Positions 7,803 through 14,824 of a stretch of DNA of 28,829 nt are shown in pieces. The notes below the pieces were generated by a model. It had not been told where the DNA came from, ran no database searches, and saw nothing but the letters and a program-made list of their open reading frames with translations. This DNA is from CAVQGZ01 sp964356295 (GTDB taxonomy: Bacteria; Actinomycetota; Actinomycetes; Jiangellales; Jiangellaceae), in the NCBI GenBank assembly GCA_964356295.1, contig CAYHHE010000030.1, positions 1 through 28,829 on the forward strand, read 5' to 3'. Each line of letters opens with the position of its first letter. Within the stretch, counting starts at the first letter, position 1. The translations under genes were made by a program, and so were the position numbers.

Positions 7803-9085
7803 GACACGCTCCGGGCCCGGCGGCGTCGCCGGCCCGCACCGACCGGCCGGGTCATCTGGTGAAGCTGCCACATCGCCGTGTAGGTCGTGTAGACGACGAC
7901 CCGGCCCCCGGGCGGGGCCGCGTCCACCGCCTGGCGCAGCGCCTCGGGGACGTCCGGGACGACGGCCGCTACCGGCACCTGGTCGTAGCGCAGGCGCAGT
8001 GCCATGTCCGCGGCTCGGGTGCCGGCGGTGATGACCGGGCCACGGGTGGCGGTCAAGGAGGTGAAGTCCACGTCCCAGAGCCACGAGACGTCCCGCCCGT
8101 CGGCGTACTCGTCGTTGATGGCCACCACGCTGACGTCCGGCGGGGGCTCCTCCTGCGACAGCAACGCCATGCGGAACCCGCCGGGGTTCTTGGCCAGCTG
8201 CAGCACGACGGTGCGCCCCCGCACCTGTAGTGCCTCGCCACGACCGAAGGCGGGCGGGACGTCGGCCAACCGAGCGACGATCTCCTCGACGGGCAGCCCG
8301 TCGCCGCGCGCGGCGGCGATGACTGCCGCGGCGTTCTGCGCGTTGTGGGCGCCCTCGGCCCGAAGCTCGACGTCGACCGTGGTCTCCTCGACCCGGTAGG
8401 TCGACACGGTCGGGGTGTACCGGACAAGCTCGACGTCGACCGGCACAGCGACACTCGGTGCGCCGACCGACTCCGCGTGCAGCTCGTCGTCGGTGCGGAA
8501 CACCGACCGCAAGGAGGCGTCGACGCCGAACCACCGCACCGGGACGCGGGCCAGATCGGCCAGCGCGGCCACCCGTGGGTCGTCCCGGTTCAGGACCACC
8601 TCGCCGGTGGCGGCGGCCACGGCGCGTCCCAGCAGGCGCGCGGTGTGGTCGATCTCGCCGAAGCGGTCCATCTGGTCACGCAACACGTTGAGCACGACCA
8701 CCTGCCGCGGCGGGAACTGCTCGACGAACCGTGCGGCGTAGGCCTCGTCGAGCTCGAACACGGCCAGGTCGTGGTCGAGCCGGCCGTTCCAGCGGGCGGC
8801 GTCCACGATCGCGCTGACCGCGCCGCGGGTGAAGTTGCTGCCTGTCGGGTTGGTCAGCACCCGGTAGCGGCCGGCGAGGACGCCGGTGAGCATCTTCGTG
8901 GTCGTCGTCTTGCCGTTCGTGCCGCTCACCACGGTGACGCCGCACGGCAGGGTCTGCAAGCGGCGGGCGAGGTAGCCGGCGTCGACCGCCTCCACCACCT
9001 TGCCCGGGAGCGTCCCGCCGGTGCGCCCGGCCAGGCGCAGCGCGGACTGCACGCCCTTGCCCAGCAGGGTCGACACCGTGTCCAC
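7799..9085 (-). CDS. murT: Lipid II isoglutaminyl synthase Mur-ligase subunit MurT
   Basis: MurT is the Mur-ligase-like ATPase that activates the D-glutamate carboxylate of lipid II for amidation by GatD-derived ammonia. The 428-residue protein has the ATP-binding loop GTNGKTTTTK at 55-64, a central Mur ligase domain and the C-terminal DUF1727 domain with DGRDVSWLWDVDF at about 329-341, whose aspartates include the one that completes the GatD triad in known complexes. The usual four-cysteine zinc ribbon is missing: C48 is the only cysteine. GTG 9085 is chosen because TACCCT ends 8 nt upstream and the protein length then fits the family. Longer in-frame starts would run into the divergent ABC gene. 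Confidence 0.92.
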   Translation of the reverse strand: MDTVSTLLGKGVQSALRLAGRTGGTLPGKVVEAVDAGYLARRLQTLPCGVTVVSGTNGKTTTTKMLTGVLAGRYRVLTNPTGSNFTRGAVSAIVDAARWNGRLDHDLAVFELDEAYAARFVEQFPPRQVVVLNVLRDQMDRFGEIDHTARLLGRAVAAATGEVVLNRDDPRVAALADLARVPVRWFGVDASLRSVFRTDDELHAESVGAPSVAVPVDVELVRYTPTVSTYRVEETTVDVELRAEGAHNAQNAAAVIAAARGDGLPVEEIVARLADVPPAFGRGEALQVRGRTVVLQLAKNPGGFRMALLSQEEPPPDVSVVAINDEYADGRDVSWLWDVDFTSLTATRGPVITAGTRAADMALRLRYDQVPVAAVVPDVPEALRQAVDAAPPGGRVVVYTTYTAMWQLHQMTRPVGAGRRRRRARSVS

Positions 9086-9093
9086 GTCGCGCG

Positions 9094-9099
9094 AGGGTA
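9094..9099 (-). promoter_or_regulatory. -10 hexamer for murT-gatD, leaderless type
   Basis: On the minus strand TACCCT ends 8 nt before the murT GTG at 9085. It lies in the 58-nt space shared with the divergent ABC exporter genes. Confidence 0.55.
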
Positions 9100-9132
9100 G
9101 CCGCCTCGGAACACCGCGCCGGGCAGCCTGGT

Positions 9133-9138
9133 TAGGCA
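9133..9138 (+). promoter_or_regulatory. Possible -10 for the ABC exporter genes
   Basis: TAGGCA ends 5 nt before the GTG at 9144. It resembles the TAGGCT boxes elsewhere in the window but lacks the final T, so support is weaker. No Shine-Dalgarno site is seen before this GTG. Confidence 0.3.
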
Positions 9139-9143
9139 CGGGC

Positions 9144-10937
9144 GTGGCCGAGGACCAGGTGACGTTGCGCGAGGGCGCCCGGATCCTGGTCGGCGGCATC
9201 CGGGCAGAGCCGTGGGTGTTCAGCCTGGCGCTGCTCGGGAGCGCCGCGTTCGGGGTCATCACCGTCGCCGGAGCCCGGGCCGTCGGGTACGTCACCGACA
9301 CGGTCATCACCCCGGCGTTCACCACCGGCACCACGACCGCAGCCGCGCTCCTCGGCGCCGCCGGGCTGCTGGTCGGGGTGGCACTGCTCAAGGCCGCGGC
9401 GATCGTCATGCGACGGCTGTTCGCCGGCATCATGCAGTTCCGGCTGCAGGCCCGCGACCGTCACCGGGTGACCCACCAGTACCTGCGGCTCCCCCTGTCG
9501 TGGCACCAGCGGCACCCGACGGGCGAGCTGCTGTCCAACGCCAACGCCGACGTCGAGGCCACCTGGGCCCCGGTGGCGCCGATGCCGATGGCGCTGGGCG
9601 TGGTGATCATGCTCGCGGTGTCGCTGACGGCGATGATCGCCGCCGACCCGGTGCTGGGGCTCGTCGGGCTGCTGCTGTTCCCGCTGGTCATGGTGGTCAA
9701 CGTGGCCTACCAGCGCCGGATGGCCCCGCTGGCCGCCCATGCGCAGGCACTGCGGGCGGAGGTGTCGGCGGTGGCACACGAGTCCTTCGACGGCGCGCTG
9801 GTGGTCAAGGCGTTGGGACGTGAGGCCGAGGAGACCCACCGCTTCGCTGTCGCGGCCGGCGAGCTCCGCGACGTCAACGCCCGGGCCGGGCGGCTGCGCG
9901 GCCTGTTCGACCCGCTCATCGAGGCGCTGCCGACCCTCGGGGTGCTGGCCGTCCTGCTGCTGGGAACCGCTCGGGTCGCCTCCGGTGCGATCGAGGCGGG
10001 CACCGTGGTCGAGGTCGCGTACCTGCTGACCGTCATCGCGTTCCCGGTCCGGGCCATCGGCTGGCTGCTCGGTGAGATGCCGCGCAGCGTCGTGGGGTGG
10101 CGGCGGGTCCACCGGGTGCTGCGCGCCACCGGTGCGATGCCCTACGGCCGCGGTTCCCTGCCCGGCACCGGCCCGCTCGGCGCCGCCGCGTCCGCGCTCA
10201 CCTACTCCTACCAGCCGGAGTCCCCGGTGCTGCGCGAGGTCGACCTGGACGTCTCGCCCGGGCGGGTGCTCGCCGTGGTCGGCGCCACCGGAGCCGGCAA
10301 GTCGACGCTGGTGTCGCTGCTCGTGCGCCTGGTGGATCCCGACCGCGGCCAGGTCGTGCTGGACGACGTGGACGCGCGCGACCTGGCCGTCGGGGTGCTC
10401 CCCGGGGTGTCCGCGGTGGTTCTTCAGCAGGCGTTCCTGTTCGACGACACCGTGCGAGGCAACGTCACCCTCGGCGAGGACATCCCCGACGACCAGGTGT
10501 GGCAGGCGCTGCGGCTGTCCCAGGCGCACGAGTTCGTCGCTGCCCTCCCCGCGGGCCTGGACACCAGGATCGGCGAGCGCGGCACCTCCCTGTCCGGCGG
10601 GCAGCGGCAACGCCTGGCGCTGGCCCGAGCCGTCGTCCGACGCCCTCGGCTGCTGGTGCTGGACGACGCGACGAGCGCAGTGGACCCCGACGTCGAGCAG
10701 CGCATCCTCAACGGGCTGCGCGCCTCCGCCGCCGGCACCACTGTGGTGGTCGTCGCTCACCGGCCGGCGACCATCGCGCTGGCCGACGAGGTCGCATTCG
10801 TCTGCGACGCGACGATCGCCGACCACGGGACGCACGCGGAGCTGGTCGCGCGCAACCCGGGGTACCGGGCGCTGGTCACCGCGTACGAGGCTCAGGCGCA
10901 GGCCCTGGCAGGACGCGACCCGGTGGTCATCCCGTGA
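9144..10937 (+). CDS. ABC exporter half-transporter, degenerate Walker B subunit
   Basis: This 597-residue half-transporter has an N-terminal transmembrane domain of about six helices (to roughly residue 310) and a C-terminal ATPase. Walker A is GATGAGKST at 380-388, the signature is a canonical LSGGQ at 483-487, and the H-loop histidine is H539. In Walker B the catalytic glutamate is replaced by aspartate (D508 in LVLDDAT), as in the degenerate site of heterodimeric exporters. It is coupled by GTGA to the next gene, whose signature motif is altered, so the two almost surely form one heterodimer. The substrate cannot be read from sequence; lipid, drug or peptide are all possible. GTG 9144 is chosen from length and the absence of family-like sequence upstream. 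Confidence 0.92.
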   Translation: MAEDQVTLREGARILVGGIRAEPWVFSLALLGSAAFGVITVAGARAVGYVTDTVITPAFTTGTTTAAALLGAAGLLVGVALLKAAAIVMRRLFAGIMQFRLQARDRHRVTHQYLRLPLSWHQRHPTGELLSNANADVEATWAPVAPMPMALGVVIMLAVSLTAMIAADPVLGLVGLLLFPLVMVVNVAYQRRMAPLAAHAQALRAEVSAVAHESFDGALVVKALGREAEETHRFAVAAGELRDVNARAGRLRGLFDPLIEALPTLGVLAVLLLGTARVASGAIEAGTVVEVAYLLTVIAFPVRAIGWLLGEMPRSVVGWRRVHRVLRATGAMPYGRGSLPGTGPLGAAASALTYSYQPESPVLREVDLDVSPGRVLAVVGATGAGKSTLVSLLVRLVDPDRGQVVLDDVDARDLAVGVLPGVSAVVLQQAFLFDDTVRGNVTLGEDIPDDQVWQALRLSQAHEFVAALPAGLDTRIGERGTSLSGGQRQRLALARAVVRRPRLLVLDDATSAVDPDVEQRILNGLRASAAGTTVVVVAHRPATIALADEVAFVCDATIADHGTHAELVARNPGYRALVTAYEAQAQALAGRDPVVIP

Positions 10938-12778
10938 GCGCGCGGGCCGCGGCTCGTGAGGCGGCAACCGCGGCCACCCCACCCGGCGCCGCGGTCGGCG
11001 GGATCGGGTCCGGGTCGGCGTGGACGACCATCCGGCGAGGCCTGGCGCTCTCGCCGGAGATCCGCGACGGCCTCCCCCTGACCCTGCTGCTCGCCCTGGT
11101 GGCCACCGCCGGACGGGTCGTCGTGCCCGTCGCCGTGCAGCAGACGATCGACCGCGGTTTCGGGGCTGCGACGGGTACCGGTGTCGACAGCCAGGCAGTG
11201 ACGACCATGCTCGCGCTGGGTGTCCTGGCGGTCGTCATCACCGCCGGGGCTGCCTTCGCGATGAACGCCCGGCTCTTCCGGGCCAGCGAGGCTGGGCTGG
11301 CCACCCTTCGGGTCACGGCATTTCGGCACGTCCACGACCTGTCCGTGCAGACCCAGAACACCGAGCGTCGAGGCAGCCTGGTGTCACGGGTGACCAGCGA
11401 CGTGGACTCCCTGTCGCTGTTCCTGCAGTGGGCCGGGGTGTTCCTCATCGTCGCCACCGGGCAGCTGCTGCTGGCCAGCGTCGTCATGGCCGTCTACTCC
11501 TGGCAGCTCGCGCTGGTCGTGTGGGCGGCGTTCCTGCCTCTCGTGCTCGCGCTGCGCGGGCTGCAGAAGCGGCTCGCCCGGGCCTACCTCGCCGTCCGCG
11601 AGCGGGTCGGTGTCATGCTCGCAGCCATCTCGGAGGCGGTCGTCGGTGCCGAGGTGGTTCGTGCCTACGGCATCGAGGAGCGCACCGGGGACCGCATCGA
11701 CACCGCGATCGACCGGCACCGAGCCGCTGCGATCAGGGCGCAGGCGTTCTCCGTGGGAGCCTTCTCCACCGGCGAGGTGGTCGCCGGGGTCGCCAACGCG
11801 GCCGTGGTCGTCGTCGGGGTGCTGCTCGGTCTGTCCGGCGACATCACCGCTGGACGGCTGGTGGCCTTCCTGTTCCTGGTCGCCCTGTTCGTGCAGCCGG
11901 TCCAGCTGGGCACCGAGATGCTCAACGAGATGCAGAACGCGATCGCGGGCTGGCGACGCGTCCTCGGCGTCCTCGACACCCCGGCTGACGTGTCCGACCC
12001 GGGCCCAGCAGGGGAGGACCTTCCGGCGCGGGCCGTCGCCGTCGACTTCGACCGGGTCGGCTACGCCTACCCGGGTGGACCGCTGGTGCTCAGCGAGGTC
12101 GACCTGCACATCCCCGCCGGCCAGCGGGTCGCTGTCGTCGGGGAGACCGGCTCGGGCAAGTCGACGTTCGTCAAGCTGCTGACCAGGCTGATGGACCCGA
12201 CGACGGGCCGGGTCCTCCTGGACGGCGTGGACCTGCGCCGGGTGCGGTTCGCCTCGCTGCGGCGCCGTGTCGTCCTGGTGCCCCAGGAGGGCTTCCTGTT
12301 CGACGACACGCTGGCGGCCAACCTGCGCTATGGGCGCCCGGACGCCGACGAGGACGACCTGACCGACGCGCTCACCGACCTCGGGCTCGGCGACTGGCTG
12401 GGCGGCCTGCCCCACGGCCTGCAGACCCGCGTCGGGCAACGCGGCGAGTCGCTGTCGGTCGGGGAGCGCCAGCTCGTCGCGCTGGTTCGGGCCAGGCTCG
12501 CCGACCCCGACCTGCTCGTTCTGGACGAGGCCACCAGCGCCGTCGACCCGGCCACCGAGGTGCGGCTGGCGCGGGCGCTTCGGGTGCTGAGCCAGGGCCG
12601 CACATCGGTGACGATCGCGCACCGGCTGTCCACCGCCGAGAACGCCGACCGGGTGCTGGTGTTCGAGGCCGGAGCGCTGGTCCAGGACGGGACGCACGCC
12701 TCGCTCGTGGTCGCCGACGGCGTGTACGCCCGGCTGCACCGGGCGTGGACGGTGAGCGGCCCGCCAGCCCGCCGCTAG
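10934..12778 (+). CDS. ABC exporter half-transporter, degenerate signature subunit
   Basis: This 614-residue half-transporter has a roughly 30-residue low-complexity Ala/Gly N-terminus, a six-helix membrane domain and an ATPase domain. Walker A is GETGSGKST with K409, and Walker B has the catalytic glutamate E532 (LVLDEAT). The H-loop is H563 and the signature is LSVGE at 507-511 instead of LSGGQ. Paired with the upstream subunit this gives one complete ATP site (this Walker A/B with the partner LSGGQ) and one degenerate site (partner Asp Walker B with this LSVGE). It starts at the GTGA overlap with the first subunit. Its stop codon lies within 5 nt of the N gap, inside the 13-nt sequence repeated on both sides of it. 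Confidence 0.92.
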   Translation: MSARAAAREAATAATPPGAAVGGIGSGSAWTTIRRGLALSPEIRDGLPLTLLLALVATAGRVVVPVAVQQTIDRGFGAATGTGVDSQAVTTMLALGVLAVVITAGAAFAMNARLFRASEAGLATLRVTAFRHVHDLSVQTQNTERRGSLVSRVTSDVDSLSLFLQWAGVFLIVATGQLLLASVVMAVYSWQLALVVWAAFLPLVLALRGLQKRLARAYLAVRERVGVMLAAISEAVVGAEVVRAYGIEERTGDRIDTAIDRHRAAAIRAQAFSVGAFSTGEVVAGVANAAVVVVGVLLGLSGDITAGRLVAFLFLVALFVQPVQLGTEMLNEMQNAIAGWRRVLGVLDTPADVSDPGPAGEDLPARAVAVDFDRVGYAYPGGPLVLSEVDLHIPAGQRVAVVGETGSGKSTFVKLLTRLMDPTTGRVLLDGVDLRRVRFASLRRRVVLVPQEGFLFDDTLAANLRYGRPDADEDDLTDALTDLGLGDWLGGLPHGLQTRVGQRGESLSVGERQLVALVRARLADPDLLVLDEATSAVDPATEVRLARALRVLSQGRTSVTIAHRLSTAENADRVLVFEAGALVQDGTHASLVVADGVYARLHRAWTVSGPPARR

Positions 12779-12894
12779 GCCNNNNNNNNNNNNNNNNNNN
12801 NNNNNNNNNNNNNNNNNNNNNNNNNNNNNNNNNNNNNNNNNNNNNNNNNNNNNNNNNNNNNNNNNNNNNNNNNNNNNNNNNCCGCCGCTAGGCC
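12769..12894. repeat. 13-nt direct repeat exactly at both edges of the N gap
   Basis: CCGCCGCTAGGCC ends at 12781, the last base before the Ns, and the same 13 nt begin at 12882, the first base after them. Such a match at both borders is what two overlapping contig ends look like. See the gap entry. Confidence 0.85.
12782..12881. other. Scaffold gap of 100 Ns
   Basis: Exactly 100 unresolved bases, the usual default for a gap of unknown size. It falls just after the second ABC exporter gene. Because the flanks share 13 nt at the borders, the real spacing could be zero, with the flanks merging. If the gap is real, a small gene or terminator could be hidden. Confidence 0.95.
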
Positions 12895-12953
12895 CTCGCC
12901 CCGCCCCAATGATCACGCAAAGGAGGCCGGTGGGAGGTTGACGGGGCTCGTGT

Positions 12954-13001
12954 GCCTCGTCAAGTACCCACCCGCCTCGTCAAGTACCTGCACGCCTCGC
13001 C
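12954..13001. repeat. 20-nt tandem repeat, about 2.5 copies
   Basis: GCCTCGTCAAGTACC occurs at 12954-12968 and 12974-12988, with a period of 20 nt. A third, decayed copy begins GCCTCGCCGAG at 12994. It lies 32-93 nt upstream of the decarboxylase -10 box. It may be an operator array or a short intergenic repeat. Read on the other strand the unit contains CTTGACG, also the core of the repeats near 21.2 and 24.8 kb. Confidence 0.6.
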
Positions 13002-13032
13002 GAGCGGGCTCCCAGGCCCTTGCCGCGGGTCG

Positions 13033-13038
13033 TAGGCT
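13033..13038 (+). promoter_or_regulatory. -10 hexamer for the decarboxylase gene, leaderless type
   Basis: TAGGCT ends 8 nt before the GTG at 13047. The surrounding CGTAGGCT and CCCGTG match the hisA site base for base. Confidence 0.6.
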
Positions 13039-13046
13039 CGCCGCCC

Positions 13047-14408
13047 GTGCACCGGTTCACCGCCGACTCCGAGCACCTGGCCCAGCTCATCGTGTCCCGG
13101 TCGCTGGACCGGATGCGGATGGAACCTCCGCTGGACGGACCGCGAACCGCGCAGGAGCTGCTGGCCCAGGTGGGTCTGACCATCACCGAGGAGGGATTGG
13201 GCGGGGAGGAGGCGCTGCGGCTGTGGACCGACGTGCTGGCGCAAGCCTGCATCTCGGTCGACCATCCCCGGTTCCTCGCCTTCATCCCCGGTGCCCCCAC
13301 CGAGGCCTCGACCATGTTCGACCTTCTCGTGGGCGTCTCCAGCGTCTACGCCGGCACGTGGCTGGAGGGGGCGGGCGCAGCGTTCGCCGAGAACCAGGCG
13401 CTGCGATGGCTCGCCGACCTCGCCGGGTTCCCCCCGGACGCCGGAGGCTGCTTCGTCCAGGGCGGGTCGGTGGGGAACCTGTCGGCGCTGGTCGCGGCCC
13501 GTCACACCGCCGCCGCGAGCCGCGGGCCGCGCTGGCCCCAGCGGTGGGCCGCCCTGGTCACGGACGAGACCCACTCGTCGGCCACCTATGCCCTGGAGCG
13601 GGTGATGGACGCCGAGGTGGTTCGGGTGCCCGGCGACGAACGAGGGCGCCTGACCGGGCAGGCCGTCCGGGACGTCCTGTCGGCCATGCCGCAGGACCAG
13701 CGCGCGGGCGTGTTCGCCGTGGTGGCCACCGCTGGAGCGACGAACACCGGGATCGTGGACGACCTGGTCGGCGTTGCGGACGCGGCCGACGAGTACGACC
13801 TGTGGATGCACGTGGACGGCGCCTACGGAGGCGCAGCGCTGGCCGCCCCCAGCGTGCGGCACCTCTTCACCGGCATCGAGCGTGCCGACTCGTTCATCGT
13901 CGACCCGCACAAGTGGCTGTTCGCGCCGTTCGACTCCTGCGCTCTGGTCTACCGCGAGCCCGAGCTGGCCCGGCATGCCCACACCCAGTCCGCGGGCTAC
14001 CTCGACCCGGTCACCACACCGGGGGCCTGGAACCCCTCGGACTACGGCGTCCACCTCACCCGCCGTGCCCGCGGGCTGCCGTTCTGGTTCTCCCTGGCGG
14101 TGCACGGCACCCGCGCCTACTCCGACGCTGTGGAGGCGACGCTGCAGGTGGCCCGGGCCGGTGCGGAGGAGATCCGGCGCCGCCCCTACCTGCGGCTGCT
14201 CGAGGAGCCGGACCTATCGGTGCTGATCTTCGTCAGGGAGGGATGGGAGCAGGAGGACTACCAACGGTGGAGCGAGGACCTGCTGCACCACGGACGGGCC
14301 TTCGTCACGCCGACGCGGCACCGCGGCCGGCCGTGCACCCGCTTCGCCATCGTCAACCCCCGCACCACCGTCGCGGACCTGCGCAGCATCCTGGCGTCCA
14401 TGGCCTGA
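13047..14408 (+). CDS. PLP-dependent group II amino acid decarboxylase
   Basis: This 453-residue protein belongs to the pyridoxal-dependent decarboxylase family of DOPA, glutamate and related decarboxylases. The PLP lysine is K289 in DPHKWLF, the aspartate that contacts the pyridine nitrogen is D257 in HVDGAYGG, and H176 in THSSATYAL is the candidate ring-stacking residue. The segment around EGAGAAFAENQ and the FVQGGSVGNL block also fit the family. The substrate cannot be assigned; aromatic amino acids (including Trp or His), glutamate or aspartate are candidates. The GTG at 13047 is chosen because a TAGGCT -10 box is 8 nt upstream. It precedes hisI by 44 nt, which suggests joint transcription with a histidine gene. 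Confidence 0.88.
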   Translation: MHRFTADSEHLAQLIVSRSLDRMRMEPPLDGPRTAQELLAQVGLTITEEGLGGEEALRLWTDVLAQACISVDHPRFLAFIPGAPTEASTMFDLLVGVSSVYAGTWLEGAGAAFAENQALRWLADLAGFPPDAGGCFVQGGSVGNLSALVAARHTAAASRGPRWPQRWAALVTDETHSSATYALERVMDAEVVRVPGDERGRLTGQAVRDVLSAMPQDQRAGVFAVVATAGATNTGIVDDLVGVADAADEYDLWMHVDGAYGGAALAAPSVRHLFTGIERADSFIVDPHKWLFAPFDSCALVYREPELARHAHTQSAGYLDPVTTPGAWNPSDYGVHLTRRARGLPFWFSLAVHGTRAYSDAVEATLQVARAGAEEIRRRPYLRLLEEPDLSVLIFVREGWEQEDYQRWSEDLLHHGRAFVTPTRHRGRPCTRFAIVNPRTTVADLRSILASMA

Positions 14409-14452
14409 GGCGGTCCGTCGCGGGTCACCCGGGGTCAGGGACACTGGGCCCC

Positions 14453-14824
14453 ATGCGGATCCGTCCCTCGCACCTCGATCCGGCGATCGCGCGGCGGCTC
14501 AAGCACGACGAGGCCGGCCTGGTCCCGGCGGTGATCCAGCAGCACGACACCAAAGACGTGCTGATGGTCGGGTGGATGGACGACGAGGCCCTGCACCGGA
14601 CGCTCACGTCCGGACGCACCACGTTCTTCAGCCGCAGCAGGCAGGACTACTGGGTCAAGGGTGAGACGTCCGGGAACCGCCAGTGGGTGCGGGAGGTCCG
14701 GCTGGACTGCGACGGCGACACCCTTCTGGTGCTCGTCGAGCAGGAGGGGCCCGCGTGCCACACGGGGGCCCACTCCTGCTTCGACGCCGACGTGCTGCTG
14801 CCGGTGTCGGCGCCGCTCAGCTGA
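14453..14824 (+). CDS. hisI: Phosphoribosyl-AMP cyclohydrolase HisI
   Basis: HisI opens the adenine ring of phosphoribosyl-AMP, the third step of histidine synthesis, with zinc and magnesium. The 123-residue product is the monofunctional form with no HisE domain. Conserved segments are LMVGWMDDEAL, TTFFSRSRQDYWVKGETSGN, the metal-binding DCDGDTLLVLVEQ and the zinc-ligand CHTGAHSCF. The ATG at 14453 gives the family length. The upstream frame is open for 1.5 kb, but this is GC-driven. A weak GACACT sits 7 nt before the ATG and could be a poor -10 box. The last 8 nt overlap the tail of the convergent membrane protein gene. Confidence 0.96.
   Translation: MRIRPSHLDPAIARRLKHDEAGLVPAVIQQHDTKDVLMVGWMDDEALHRTLTSGRTTFFSRSRQDYWVKGETSGNRQWVREVRLDCDGDTLLVLVEQEGPACHTGAHSCFDADVLLPVSAPLS

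Noticed and set aside
11384..12916. A 510-residue minus-strand frame crossing the N gap
   Set aside because: It is antisense to the second ABC exporter gene and is kept open only by translating the Ns; its composition is that of a shadow frame.
12938..14452. A long plus-strand open frame leading into hisI, with a strong AAAGGAGG nearby at 12919-12926
   Set aside because: It runs out of frame through the well-supported decarboxylase gene, its translation is Arg/Gly/Ala-rich low complexity, and no start is properly spaced from the AGGAGG. Only the hisI part is real.
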